Assembly (NCBI GenBank): GCA_029379385.1
Contig: CM055612.1
Location: 15,624,001-15,688,000 of the forward strand
DNA: 64,000 nt
Direction of reading: 5' to 3'
Source: Quillaja saponaria
Lineage: Eukaryota; Streptophyta; Magnoliopsida; Fabales; Quillajaceae
Part shown: in pieces, positions 20,682 through 33,854 of the stretch
Layout: every line of letters starts with the position of its first letter
Position numbering within the stretch: the stretch's first letter is position 1
Notes under the pieces: model-generated
What the model was told of the DNA's origin: nothing
What the model saw: the letters and a program-made list of their open reading frames with translations, nothing else
The model's database searches: none
Translations under genes and position numbers: made by a program

Positions 20682-22517
20682 ATAGCTGCCTATCAAACTA
20701 TGACTATGATCATGTATGTTGTCTAACCTATTTGTATCACTCTTTTCCCTGCATATATCTTTATTAATTAACTTAGGTAAACTATATGGTGAGAGAATTT
20801 CATTGCATATGCAAGCGATATTTTTCTTTTCTTTCAGTTCTTTATGAATACTGTTCTTTTCTTTATGCAATCAATTTTTTTTTTCTTTTTCTACTTGGTT
20901 ATATCTTTGAATGAGAATGACTCTACAATAACTGGAGGTGCTTCTACTCTAATTAATTAATTCTGATATTATTTAGATCGGTCTTTTTTCCCAAAGAAAA
21001 AATATATTTGTGGCATGTATGTTGATTGTCAGAAATTTCAGCATAAGGTCCCCCCATCAGAAAAAGTAATACGGGGAATGTTTGTGTAAATTACAACCAG
21101 GTGCTTCATTTATGTTGTTAAAATTTCTTTAGTTATAATACCTTTGGTATTATTAATTGTAGTTTTAGAAAACTGTATTGCAGTGTGAAAATGAAATTGT
21201 AAATAAGCATCAACTTGTAAAATATTCACTCTCCAAGGAAAAAAAACGGCCTCCTTGAGATTGGAAGCCATGTGCTCTAATTTTAGGGTGTAGATTGTAA
21301 TATCGTGGATTTTACCTTGTTCTCCATGGTAGTTTCCCAAATGTAATTTTGTTGGTAGTGTATATATTTTCTATACTACTTTACCTGAAATATGTACTAT
21401 AAAAAGAAGAAAGAAGAGGGTTTTTGATAATTCACTTCTGTAGTTCTGTCATTGAGTGTAATTGCACATATGGGACTGAGTATGTAAGTTGAAACCTCAT
21501 AAAAGTTGGAGTGGACTACAGATGAATGTTTGCACATCATGGTTTGACTAATTCGTTCTGAAAAGAAAGTAATTTCCCATAGACTGAGTGGATTCTGTAT
21601 TTCTGGAACCTCTATTGGCTGTAAGTAATGATTTTGAGTTGCATCATGTTAATATTTTGAAATTAGATTGTGGGCAATACCCATATCCCCTTTCTACCCT
21701 TTTATTTGTTTTCTCCCTATTAGATACAAAATGTATCCTATGAGCCTTAGGGTATGTTTGGACGGTTATCAAAATGAGGGTTGAATCTGACACCTCTAAG
21801 ATTTCTAGCTGCAAGTGTTAAAGATGTAATTTTTGGTTGTACTAAAAGGAAATTACTTTATTTTTCAATTACACTTTGATTGGTTGTTAGAACGTATTCT
21901 AGAATCCATTGTTTGCATTCAAAGCCGAAACAATTTTAAATTAATGGAAGAGTTAATAAGGTTTAATCTTAAAATTAATGGAAGAGTTAAAAAAGAAAAA
22001 AAAAAAAAAAAAATTGTAAAATGACTTATTTACCTCTGAAAAAATAGAACAAATTGCACTTGTAGGCAACAAAGTAAATGATGTAGGTTGCAAGCAAAAC
22101 GCATGATACAATTCCTTTTTAGATTATGGATACGAATTACGAAACACAGGTAGATCATCGTTACTCACTTGAATGTAGTATAGGTTTTTTTATTTATTAT
22201 TAATTTTTTTTTTGGGAATTATGAATACAAGACGCAAGTTGATTATCTACATTCACTTGAATGGAGATTCGTAGGATTTCCATCGAAAGAGAATGTATAG
22301 TTGGAGTTTCCTATGATTTTTACTGCAGTAGTATAGTTGGAATGGAGAAGTTGCAAAGAATGAGAAGAAAACTCATGTTAAAAGAACACACCAGATCAAT
22401 CATAACCATCATTTGGTCTGTTTTGGAGAAGATTAGATCAACAAAATCACTAATTCACCAAATTGAGACTTTAATGAAACACGACGTTTTGTTGACCTTT
22501 CTTTCTTAGACAAGTTT
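20682..22517. other. RRP45 3' untranslated region and unresolved intergenic DNA
   Basis: The transcript of RRP45 probably ends within the first few hundred bases; no single canonical poly-A signal stands out. GGGTATGTTTGGACGG near 21750 resembles the GTTTGGA-type ends often seen in plant MITEs, but a partner end was not found. Two related segments ending ACTCACTTGAATG / ATTCACTTGAATG lie at about 22130-22180 and 22215-22265. Frames here (for example 22261-22509) match nothing I recognise. Confidence 0.4.
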
Positions 22518-23500
22518 TGTGGTGGGTTCTTGAGAAGAAGAAAGTTTCAATTAATATGTAGAAGTTATTAAGAATATGTATGAGGGATTAATGACTAGGG
22601 TGCGAACTGTAAATGGTATGACTGGCGAGTTTCCGATTACGATAGGTGTTCACCAAGACTCATCTTTAAGTCCCTACCTATTTGCTATAGTTATGGATGA
22701 ACTTATTTCAGGTATTCAGGATAGGGCTCCATGGTGCATGTTGTTTGCTGACAATATTGTGTTGGTAGACGAAACTAAAGAATGATTAAATTCTAAACTA
22801 GAATTATGGAGGAACGCGTTAGAATTTAAAGGAATTAGGTTAAGTCGAACGAAAATCGAATATATGGGGTACGATTTCAGTGACATTAGAGGAGGGTCGA
22901 CTGAAATAACTTTGGATGATCAGGCAATCCCTACAAAAGATGTGTTTTAGTATTTAGGTTTATTTATAAAAAAAGATAGCGCAATTAAGCATGACGTGAA
23001 CCATAGGATAAATGCATGGTGGGTGAAGTAGCGGAGTGCTTCGGGAGTTTTATGTGATTCTAAAATCTCGAATGTTGGGCGGTTAAGAAACAATACTTAT
23101 ATTAGATGGGAGTAGCCAAAATGCGAATGTTGAGATAGATGACTAGACATACAAGAAAAGATAGAATACGAAATGAGGAGATTTGTAGGAAGGTAGAGGT
23201 AGCATCTATCGAAGAGAAAATGAGGGAGAATCACTTACGTTGGTTTGGACATATCCAACGTCAGCCAATGGACACCGTAGTTAGGAAATGTGACTTGGTG
23301 CAAGTGGAAGGTATTAGACGTGGTAGAGGGAGACCGAAACTTACATGGGAGGTAATCATTGAGAAGAATATGACTACTCTAGACATTACCAAAAATGATG
23401 CCTTGGATCGAAGCAAATGGAAGAAAATGATTCATATAACCGATCCCAACTAATTTGGAATTTGGGATTTAAGATTTATTTGAGTTGAGTTGAATTTAAT
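22518..23500 (+). pseudogene. RTE-like LINE reverse transcriptase fragment
   Basis: The frames give YEGLMTRVRTVNGMTGEFPI, then VHQDSSLSPYLFAIVMDEL and MLFADNIVLVDE. Further on are IRNEEICRKVEVASIEEKMR, LRWFGHIQRQP and GRGRPKLTWEVIIEK. These are the order and wording of the widespread plant non-LTR reverse transcriptase with a C-terminal GRGRPK segment. The catalytic Ala-Asp-Asp is FADN here, so the second aspartate is lost. There are at least two frame changes and stops, and the endonuclease half is missing, as expected of 5'-truncated LINEs. The element seems to end in TTGAG/TTGAA repeats near 23480-23500. Confidence 0.85.
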
Positions 23501-25039
23501 TGCTTTGTGTTCTATCTTTATTGTTCTAAGATCAAGATCAATCAATTGCCAACCTAGACTAGTTCATTGTCAAGAATAATGGGATCCAAGAATACTTCCT
23601 AATGTTAATTGCAAGTGATTTTATTATATTTCTAAGTTCGACATTTTTTAGTAACAAGAACATCATATTATTAAAGTTTGAATTCAAGCTCAACAAATAA
23701 AATAAAAATGTAAATATAATTGATTGTTCAACTCAATTTTATTTATTTATTTCTTTTTTAACAAAAAAGTTGAGTGCAACCGTTTGCATACAATCAAGTA
23801 ATAACAATGAGCAAATAAACTAAGAACCATTCTCAATGAGCATTTGTTATGAAAATAAAATAGAAAATTTTGGAAGGCTAACTTGATTGAAATCTAAATG
23901 GGTTTAAGAGATTTTTCTTGATAGAAAGTTCTATGCATAAATACGATCATGTAATTATTGTATCAAGCGTTGTATGATTATATGAATCTGATTTTGGGCT
24001 ATAGAATTCAATGTTATGATTATTAGATTGATACTTGATGGATATATTAAAAGTTTGAATATAAAATATTTTCATGTATCCTTAGTTTTAAAGAATCCGG
24101 ATCCAATATTGAAATGGTTCAAATTATGGGTAGTGAATATGTTATTGAAAATATGTGGTACCAAGAAAATCAAAAGAGGTTTATTTGATAAAAATATTTT
24201 GGTGTATTAGAAGAATACACATTGAAACTAGTGTGTGAGATCATGATTTCTTGGACAAACAAGAAATACAATTATATACCACCTTACAATGGATTCAAAT
24301 TGATTGCTTAATTGCAACTGATAAGAAGATTGAGAGGATTTTTAGAATTTATTCTTGATAAAAATTCGTATGCACATCCAATACTTCTTAATTATATTTG
24401 TCCATTGTAATGTTGAAGCCAATTTGTTAAGTGTGCTTACAAAATAATTTATGATGATATGTCTAAACATGAATGTAAGTTGTTATGATTTTGTGAGGCA
24501 CAATTGAAGACTAAATTTTATTATCTATGAGAGGTCGACGAAGACTGCCAAGAGACGCAGTTGATAATTAATATCTTGTGGAATAGGGCTGAAACCTTTT
24601 TATAAAATGACACCAGTAATGAGAATCAAACTTTGACTTAGTAAAAGTTATTTTCAAAGTTTATAGGTAATCATAAATTATTGTTTGTGTATTGAAAAAA
24701 CATTGAATTTCAACTTAATATCATAGCCCTATTATAGGATGTCAATGCTTAGAATGTGCATGGAGGATGAGTGATAGACGTATAACTCTTAATGGAGAAT
24801 ATTTGAGATAATAACTACACCTATATGAATATAGTAATGGGTACTGCTTCTAACAAAAATTAAAGGGTTATCATTGTAAATATTCATGAATTCAGGAGTA
24901 GCACATGGCTATATTTGTGCTAGAGATAGTTTCCGAATCTTATGATAATTGGATAATATCATGTGTGATTTTCAGTTCTTTTTTAGCTTAAATTTCACTA
25001 GGACTTGAGTCAACCCTTAAATTTATTAAAATAAAACTA
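23501..25039. other. Intergenic DNA, nothing recognised
   Basis: AT-rich sequence without a recognisable gene or element end. A 64-codon frame at 24016-24210 has no family resemblance that I can support. Confidence 0.4.
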
Positions 25040-25209
25040 AAACAGGTGGGGACATAAAGCCAATACTCTTGAACAAAAGAGTACCCACTAGACAAGACAT
25101 AAGCAAAAGTAAATAGAAAGACTCTCCCATTACATAATAAAAGAAAATTGAACTAGAAAAAATAAACTAGGAAGACTCTCCCTTTGTACTATAGAAAGCT
25201 TCCTAAAAA

Positions 25210-27873
25210 GAGCTAAATCATTGAGGTCTTGAATGATAATCCTGAAGGAAAATTATCCCTGTTAAAAATGGTTAACAATTTGAATAGAATGTCCAAAATT
25301 TGAAAGGAAATCCGCCACCATGTTTCCTCCCAAAAAGTATGACATATACACCAAGTCAAAGAAAGTGCTCGAATTTGTCGAATTAGATAAATCAAATTCC
25401 ATAGTATGTCTAGCGTAGCATGTGTAATCTCTACCAACGCTTGGGAGTCACATTCTACTTATATTGAATCAAAGTACAAAATATTGGCAAGCTGTAAACT
25501 ATCCAGCAGATTCCTTGTTTCAGCAACCATGTTAGAACAAGGTCCGTAGTTATTACAAAAAGCCACCAAAGGGTCTCTTTCCAGTTGCGGATGATACCCC
25601 TACCAGTCACAAGCCTAGTTAGGACAAAACCATATGTATTAAGTTTAAAACCTAAGCAAGGAGGGTGCCATTTAATCCATAATCTCTACACATTATAAGA
25701 AAAAATTTGCATGGTAGATGCAAAGTAGTAATAATAATGTGATAATGGAAAGAAGGAGAAATTTTGGGTTTATACTCCCTGAATAAGCTGGCTATTAAGG
25801 AATGAACTCTATGAATAATCAACCTAGCATCCATGGGGATGGCCTCAAAAGACTCTTGTTTCTTCCTTTCCATATTTCCCAAAGGCACCCAAAGAAACAA
25901 ATAAGTCTGGCCATTCTAATGTGGGAGCGCAAGGAGCTGTTAACTAGCTAATTGTCCACCAGACCCCAAAAAGTACAAGCTACTTTTATGTTTAGTAATT
26001 TCCTAAAATGGAAATAAACTTGGGTAGCACAATCCCCCTACAGAAAAAGATGAGATGATTCAACCTTAGGAGTAGTGCAATAGGAACATCAAGAAACAAC
26101 GGGGATACTGTTGTCAAATTTACCATGCAAGTGCATGTATCATGAACAAGTAATAAAGTGTAAGTGAAGTGTTAAACCTACGAGGAATTAGATCTAACAA
26201 TTGCTAAGTACTAAAATTGACCAATCCTAATTTTATCCAAACGAATGAACTTTGAGAGATTTATAACTAAACTAAAGCAAGCAAACAGAAGAATATAATT
26301 GAGAAAACCTAGAATACAACTTCCCTCAACCCTCACTTGGATTATTATTATCTTATCATGCTTATTTGTGATACCAAAATATTAACCTAGTGTTCTTATT
26401 TAATTATAAGTATCTTTCAAATTGCTTATAACAATATCTAACTTAACCATTCCATTATATTTCTATGATAATTGTGCTAAGCTAGACTCATTAAGAATAG
26501 ACCTAATAATAGCTACACAAGATATGAAGGTATATTTCTATCCTACATACAAATCAAATTCAACAAGCATGTGAATAAATTCAAACAAATGCTATCTTAT
26601 TCAAGGCTAAACGTAGATTTCCTTTATCAAGGTTCCTTAAGTTATCAAATCAATCTAATTGGTAACTAATCAATTAGAATCATAAAGCATAAAATAAGAT
26701 AAATAATTCATGTATCAAACCCTAAGTAATCATATTATAACATAAAACCAATCTACATGTTGAGTTCCATTGCAATCCTAGTAAGAAAACTACTCCATGC
26801 TACTTAGTGTAAACATGGATTCATATATAGAAACCATCAAATAAACACAAGGAAAGGATATAGTAGAATGAAGAAAATCGATGGTTGTCAGGCTTTAATC
26901 TTGAATCTTGAACCTTCAATCATCCCAAGCTCCTCTTGCTCCTTGCACTATTGATGCCTCTAAACTCTAGACATTCATAGCTAAACTTGTCTATGTGTAT
27001 TCCCTAACATAAATTCCTTTAAATAGATTTCAAATCCCTCAAAAGAGTTCAACTTGGACTCGGAATCAAGCTGGTACTGTATCAATGAAGTTCCGATGCC
27101 TAGGCACTAAAATTCAAAGTGGGAAGTCATGTTGGGTGCCTAGGCACTGCTGATGCTACTGTCCTTGGTGCCTAAGCGCTAACAAGCTCTGCCCGCTTTC
27201 CTTTTTCCACAATTTTAGGCATTGTGGCAACTCTATTCCATGGCCATGTCGCCCAATGCATAGGAAATCCTTATTTGACTCTCCTTTCACTTCCAAGGGG
27301 TTTTCTTTAAGCATTAAACCTTCAAAATACACAAACTAAGTTAAGAATGAATAGAATTCCTAATTAAAAGCTAAATTCTAAATATACTCAACTAGGATTT
27401 AACACTTTAAAACAAATGATTCAAGTAAGCAACAATTAAACTAAAACTCAATAACATAGGAAATATTATGAATAAAAAAGACATATAATAAGGCTGTTTC
27501 ATAGACTTATCAAATAACCAATCTCCGTTAGCAATCATCAGTAAATATTGCATTATGAATGAGCTTCCAGATGAAACGAGATTCTAAGCAGGATCAATTT
27601 ATGCCATAATCTCTTATACCATTTAAACTTAGCACCTCTAGCACGATGAATAGGCCAAAAAGAGGAGGCTATAAATTGACCTAAAGGTTGAGTAGTTAAA
27701 ACTATGCGGTCATGATTGGAAGAGTCCAAGTGAATAGCTGAAAGCATTTGGGCATCACCTAGATGAGACTGCGCCAAACTAGCCAAGATAGAAGGATAAT
27801 TAACTAGATCATAAATAGACATATAACTCAGCTGATTCATATCTGACCAGAGACTCCTTAGCGAACAAGGCAT
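25210..27873 (-). pseudogene. LINE zf-RVT and RNase H region, interrupted
   Basis: 27873-27553 contains SLRSLWSDMNQLSYMSIYDL and IHRARGAKFKWYKRLWHK, the start of the zf-RVT domain. The coding resumes left of the LTR at about 26100-25650 with a CSYC-type knuckle. At about 25640-25210 frames give PLVAFCNNYGPCSNMVAETR and VECDSQALVEITHATL, which is RNase H type RVT_3. Several stops and frame changes are present. Confidence 0.7.
26109..27512 (-). mobile_element. Athila/Tat-like gypsy solo LTR inside the LINE (copy 1)
   Basis: The + strand copy begins TGTTGTCAAATTTACCATGC at 26109 and ends GACTTATCA at 27512. On the - strand this is TGATAAGTC...GACAACA, a TG...CA LTR of 1,404 bases. The GCAAGTGCATG...AAGTAATA and ACTAAAATT(A/G)A(C)CAATCC blocks are shared with 29787, 35725 and 62656. 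LINE coding sequence lies on both sides, so it is a solo LTR. Flanking 5-mers agree only partly. Confidence 0.8.
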
Positions 27874-28022
27874 AATTAACTAGATCATAAATAGACATAT
27901 TACCCAGCTGATTCATATTTGACAAAAGACTCCTTAGCGAACAAAGGAGAATTAACTAGATCATAAATAGACATATTACCTAGCTGATTCATATCTAACT
28001 AGAGACTCCTTAGCAAACGAGG
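27793..28022. repeat. Three tandem 76-base repeats inside the LINE
   Basis: TAACTAGATCATAAATAGAC begins at 27801, 27877 and 27953, exactly 76 bases apart, and each unit ends with a GACTCCTTAGC(G/A)AAC block. The unit is not a multiple of three, so the duplication also broke the reading frame. It lies between the reverse-transcriptase and zf-RVT regions. Confidence 0.9.
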
Positions 28023-28029
28023 ATCCATT

Positions 28030-29790
28030 CCTAAAACTCCATTGAACATTCCTTTGCAAAATAGAAAATAAAAGAGCAATAATTTTCCACATATAAGAAG
28101 AAAATCTCAAGAAGTGTACTTGGCAACAAAAGGGCTAGCACACTTGTTCTCGTAAATTTTTCCCAAAGCGAATCGCTCTGCAAAATAGTCCAAGCCAATT
28201 TTGCATGCATAGCACCCATATTTTCATTCAGCAACCTAATCCCTAAACCTCATATCGAAAAAGGCTTACAAATATCTGTCCACGCAATCCAATGTCTTCA
28301 TTTATCCCCCCAATGATTCTATAAAAAAGGAACTAAAAAGACTTTAATACAGGTCAATGTGTGAATAGGGATACAGGAAAGAACACTGCAGAGAAGGATA
28401 ATCTTACCACCAGTAGATAAAAGATTCTTGCCAAACCTTGCAAATGAGTTCGAATATGTTCCTCCACATGAGAAAAGAGGGATTGAGTAACTCTACCTTT
28501 AAAAAAGGGAACTCCAAGATAAATAAAAGGAATTTGTAATGAAAGGCTATCAAGAAATGAAGAAGATTCTAATGATGACTCAAGCAATTAGAAACTACTG
28601 TAAAAGAGCTTTTATTTAGGTTCATTAGCTACCCAGAAGCATGCTCATATCTATGCAAGAGATCATATAGGCTTGAACCAAAGATTTTACGACCATTTAG
28701 AAAAAGAAGCATATCATCATATAATAAATGAGTGACACATGTGGCCAAACCCGAGACATGAAATCTCTTAATAATAGCGTCTTCAAAAGCCTTATTCAAG
28801 TTTTGAGAAAAGACATCTAGAATGAGCAAAGCTAGGGACAAAGGATCACCTTGACAAAGGCCCTTTTAAGATTTTAAAAAACTATATCTATAACATTTGA
28901 GTGAAATTGAATACTAGCATTTTGAAATACAGTGGAAAATCTAATCGCCCCATTGTTCAGAGAAACCAAATTTGTGGAGGACATTCACTACAAAAGACCA
29001 TTCCATTTTGTAATAAGATTTAAACATATCAACTTTGAAAACAACATTTAAGCCAAAGATTTTTATTTTTATTGATATCATGTATAATTTCTTGAGCAAA
29101 AACTATATTCTAATTAAGAAGACAACCTAGAACAAAGCCATAATGTTCCTCAGATAGCAGCCGAGGGAGGAAGACATTCAACATGTCCATCAAGATTTCG
29201 GATATGACTTAATGAAAGAAGGTGCTAAGACTAAGAGGTCACATATCAGAGAAATTGTCAGATTTATTAACTTTTGGGATTAACACCATGATCGTGGAAG
29301 AAAAGGCTTTAGGAAGCAAACCCTCTCGGAAAAAAAATCCTAAATCATTGAGATAACATCCAAGAGAATAATATGCCAATAAGACACAGAAAAATGATCA
29401 GTGAAACTATCGGTTCCTGGTGCACTATCTGGATTTAAACCCTTCACTGCAGGTAAATCTTAGATCCAAAGGAATTGACGTAAGTTTATCATCATCTAGA
29501 TCAGACATCAAGTTTGGAATAGTATCTAACATACTATCATCTTTCTAAGAAGTAGAAGAAGAAAGAATCTGTGAGAAAAAACTGATTACTTCAGTACCAA
29601 GGATAGCATTGTCTATTTCACGGGAACCATCACTCCATTTTAGATAAGAAATAGCTTTCTGATAATAGTTTTTAATTGAGGCATGAAAGAAAGCCAAGTT
29701 ACAGTCCCTCTCAATTAGCTATTTAATTATGGATTTATCACAGAGTATAGATTCTTGCATATAAAGAAGCATCTCATAATATCTTATGTT
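28030..29790 (-). pseudogene. LINE reverse transcriptase domain remnant
   Basis: Frames at 28841-28629 give VTHLLYDDMLLFLNG, the active-site block; family members have Tyr-Ala-Asp-Asp, and here the alanine is missing while both aspartates remain. Frames at 28587-28354 give IPFIYLGVPFFKGRV, the conserved block after the palm. Upstream parts (29750-28850) are spread over several frames. This would have been the polymerase that copies element RNA at a nicked target. Confidence 0.75.
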
Positions 29791-31479
29791 ATAGTTTTTA
29801 CTGTGCAAACACATGCATCGTTTTAACAAGTAATATAGAGTAAATCAAGTATCGTTCCCATGAGAAATTAAGTCTAACAATGTTAAGTACTAAAATTAAC
29901 TAATCCTAACTTTATCCAGACGAATGAAAATTTGAGATTATTAGCTATATTATCTAAAGCAATTAAACTTGAGAATATATGAATATGAACCTAGGATTAC
30001 AAAATTCCTCACACTTCACTTAACTTGCCTTTATCCTATAATTCTTAGTTATGGTACCATGTTATTAACCTAGAGTTCTACGTCAATTATAAGTATCTTT
30101 CGAGTTGCTTGTAATTATACCTTACTTAACCTATTCACTATATATCTATGAGAATTGAATTAAGCAAGATTCATTAAGACTAAACCTAAATTGGCTATAC
30201 AAGGTGTATAGGTATATGTCTATCCTATATACAAATCAAATTCAAACAACTTGGTGAATGAATTCAAACACGTGCTATTTCACTCAAGGCTAAACCTAGA
30301 TTTCCTTCATTAAGGTTCCTCTAAATTGCCAAATCAATCTAATTGGTGATCAAGCAATTAAAAGCATTAAGCATTAAGAAAATGAAATAAATAATATAAA
30401 TGCCAAACTCTAAGCAATCCATAGATAAATTTAAGTTAAGCTACACGTGAGTTCCATTGTAATCCTAGAAAGGGAATTAGTTCATGCTACTTAGTGTAAA
30501 CATGACTATAATTAAACAAATCTTCATGAACATACAAAGAAACTAAAAGAAAGGAAGAGAAAACTATGAAGTTAGTCAGTCTTTAAGCTTTTGTTATCCT
30601 TGCTCCTCTTGTTCCTTGCACTCTTGATTAGCTCTATATCTCTAGCACTCATTTGCTCAATTGTGTGTGTTGAATCCCCAAGCCTTTTCTCTCTTATAGG
30701 CTGCAAAACCATGAGTTTAAGTCGAATTCAGAATGGATTTCTTGGGTCAGTGCTACGGCCACGCTTTTTCGGCCTCACAACAATAAAAATTGGTCCTATT
30801 TACCCTACTTGAATGACTGCTCTGTGTGCTACTTGATTAGAAGAGGAGATTTTGAGGAGCCTAAGACACCAAGAAGGTTCAATCTGAAAGAGAATAGAAA
30901 GGAAGGGGCTCAGCTCATCTGCACAGAGGAAATAGGTTCTTAAAGAAAGGAGGATTTATTCAATCACATAGTTTAGGCTTCTAGAATATGGCACCCTTGG
31001 GGCTTTCTATTTGATTGTATTGAAAGGCCCAATGTGAGCATTGTGACTGTAGGATTCTGATGTGGTGGCACCACGCCTTACTGCCTGAAATTATTCAACT
31101 CAAGGGCTCTGGCATCGTAGTGCCAGAATTCCAGCGCTACGGTGCCAGACAGGCCTGATTTTGCCATTCCAATGCTGTAGCGTTGTTTTTCCACGACGTA
31201 GGCACCTAACGAGTTAAAATCTTATTTTCTTTGCAATTAATCTTTAAAAAGGCTCCTTGAAGCATTATACCTTGACACACAAACTAAGTCAAATAGGAAT
31301 GAAACTCTTATTCAAAAGCTAAATCGTAATAAAAAATAACTAAAAATTAACATCTTAATTCAATATGAACTAAACTAAGAACTAAGCTAAAACTAAACAA
31401 GTTGTTAAGCAAAGCTCAAGAACATAGCTAAAATGAATGAACAAAGTGATGTAAATTAAGCTATTTCGTAAATTTATCA
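29787..31479 (-). mobile_element. Athila/Tat-like gypsy solo LTR inside the LINE (copy 2)
   Basis: This 1,693-base LTR of the same family runs from TGTTATAG at 29787 to AATTTATCA at 31479. Flanking 5-mers TCTTA (29782-29786) and TTTTA (31480-31484) differ at one base and probably are the old target duplication. It is about 290 bases longer than copy 1, mainly because of a segment around 30690-31070. LINE coding (MLLYMQESIL-type sequence) resumes on its left. Confidence 0.82.
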
Positions 31480-31499
31480 TTTTAGCCTTCAATACTTCC

Positions 31500-32440
31500 T
31501 CAATTGTATCATCATATAAATATTTGTAATTTGACTTAGCTCGTAAGACATCATCCTAAGCCGCATCTAATTGGCGATCAACATGACCAAAAATCTTTCA
31601 ATTCCATTTTTAAAGATTATTTTATAGGCATATTAATTTTTGATGTAAGATAACTATAGGAGGCCCTATAAAATTTTTATGTCATGTCTCTACTACAAAA
31701 GGCTTAAAATTATCATGACCAATCCAAGCCTTAAAAAATTTAACTTTAGCCCTGGCTTGAGCACAAGATAAAATAGAGGAAAGAAGAGGGCAATGGTTAG
31801 AGTAGACCCTCGACAAATGATAAATAGTAAAAGAAGGAAACAAAGCAGTAAAAGTACCATTCACTAAAATGTGGTCCAGATGGCACTAAGTACAATTATT
31901 ATACCATGCAAATCAACTACATTTAAAACTCGAATCTAAAATGCCATTAGAATCGATAAAGTCCTTAAAGTCCTAGATAACAAAGAGATAGGGAGGGGTA
32001 TAAATCAATTTTTTCTGAAGTGGAGGCTACCATAGTAAAGTCTCCTCCTGTTAACTAAGAATCCAAGCTTGAACCAATTGCTAAAAAAGTTTGCCTGTCA
32101 CATCTTACATAAACAAAAGAACACTACATGGCCAAGGTACTAGCTTTGTCTACAATCTTCACTATAATATGCTGGTTAGAGCAACCAATAGTAGATACAT
32201 CCATACTCTCATTCCAAAGAATCCAAATAAAAGAATTTTGGGGATTCCTAAGTAAGTAATTACAAAAATTCACTTTCCGAGAAAAAGCATGTAAAGTTGA
32301 GGCATCATGTTTCACCTCCAAAACCATTAACAGAGAGAACTTATGTTGCTTACGGAGCTGTCTTATGTGTGCAACCTTATCAGTACCCCTAGCTCCCCTT
32401 AAGTTTCATACGAGGAACTTATCTATCATTGGATAAGTTT
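31500..32440 (-). pseudogene. LINE endonuclease domain remnant
   Basis: At about 32440-32280 the frames show NLRGARGTDKVAHIRQLRKQ followed by LLMVLEVKHDAST, the start of the apurinic endonuclease domain of L1 LINEs. At 31864-31682 they show NGTFTALFPSFTIYHLSRVY and then SNHCPLL, the end of the domain, where the family has a Ser-Asp-His motif; here it is Ser-Asn-His, so a catalytic aspartate is changed. Stops separate the parts. Confidence 0.72.
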
Positions 32441-32989
32441 CACTTAGCTTTGAGAAGCTTCCTAGTGACTGAGTGCTTCTCTGGTCCTTTATTATTGTGA
32501 GTGGGGGTTAGTTCTGAAGCATCTCGAACTGGAAAATAAATTGCCATATGATTCTCCAATTGAATATCATCCTTATAGATAGGCAAAGTAAGATAGGCAG
32601 TGAAGTAAGATAATTCTATAGAAGCATGTAATAAAACCTCACTGAATTTAGGAGATAAAGATAAGATCGGCTTCGTGAGATTAGAAGCAGTGTACTTAGT
32701 TATAACTTGAGTTTCATTATTATCCAAATTACTACACATTAAGAAACTCGAAACCTACAAAGAATCACAAGCAACCATAGCAATTCTTCCACAATAATAG
32801 ATAGAACTTGGAAGGAATTTTTAACCATTTTACCTTTGAGTTACAACTCTACATTTGTATTTAGATCAGTAAGGCTAGGTTTGGGATTGAGAATTATTAA
32901 TTACATTTATGTCCAAAGAAGGTATTTTGTCCTTCCTAATTTGTAAGCTAGCTTTATGAATTTTTGGTTGCTAACGTGCAACTTTTTTA

Positions 32990-33854
32990 CTTTGATTCTT
33001 CAATTTGGTCGCTGCCTTAGGAAAAGGCGATTTTTCTTGTTTGTCTGACACAAGAATATGGGTAGTGGACCTCCTAGCATTTCTTTGATTTGAGAGGGAG
33101 GTTGAGCATACTTATTTTTACTACAATATGCTAAGTTGTGACCATGAAGAGAACATACCAGGTTAAAAGCATGATGGCTGTCCACTATAATAGGCTGCCA
33201 AAAACCACTTGAGCCAACATATATCCACAATTTATGAGGAATAAAGGAAGAAATATCTAATTTTGAACAGACCCTTACAAAATTAGGTTATGCCAAAGTG
33301 AGTGCGTTGATCAGCTTTTAAAATTTTACCCAGTCCTGATAGTGTTTCTTTCAATATACTAGGAGTCAAAAAAGGTAAAGGAAAAGAAGGTAACCTGATC
33401 CAAACCAGTGCCCAAGGAGATTCAATAGGTATTAAAAATGAGGAGGCCCACCTGAACAACCGAAAAAGAGATTCTCCTACCTTGATAAAGCTTGAGAGAC
33501 ATTATCATTGGAAAAACATCGAATGAGAAAATGACGTGGGCCCAATAGACTTATCACTAGTATTTTCAGTCCCCAATTCTTATCTACAAAGTTTTTAAAA
33601 TCCGCTAAGCCCAAACGAGGTCTGATTGAAGCAAACTTGGCATTAAAAGACCAAGCAAATAACTCTTCTACCAACTTAATATTTTCTACAATGAAATGTA
33701 TGGCTAGGAATCCTTCATGTGTATAAAGTTTTTTGGGAGGGATATGGATGGTTGGGAGGTATTGGTAGGGTACGACTTGTCTAGGAGGAGTAAAGGCATT
33801 GAGTGCAACTGCATATGATTTAGGTGTAGCTGCCCTTTTGGAGGTGGCATCCAT
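32990..33854 (-). pseudogene. LINE ORF1 (DUF4283 / gag-like) remnant
   Basis: The first open part, 33854-33477, begins MDATSKRAATPKSYAVALNA and ends in LGPRHFLIRCF, which fits the DUF4283 RNA-binding domain found in ORF1 of plant LINEs. After stops the match resumes at about 33230-33000 with NLVCSLHGHNLAYCSK, like the C-x2-C-x4-H-x4-C knuckle that follows that domain, with the first cysteines not all kept. Function in the family is binding of the element RNA. It is broken in the middle. Confidence 0.75.

Noticed and set aside
22261..22509. 82-codon frame upstream of the RTE-like LINE
   Set aside because: No LINE or host protein motif is seen, and the LINE similarity begins only at about 22518.
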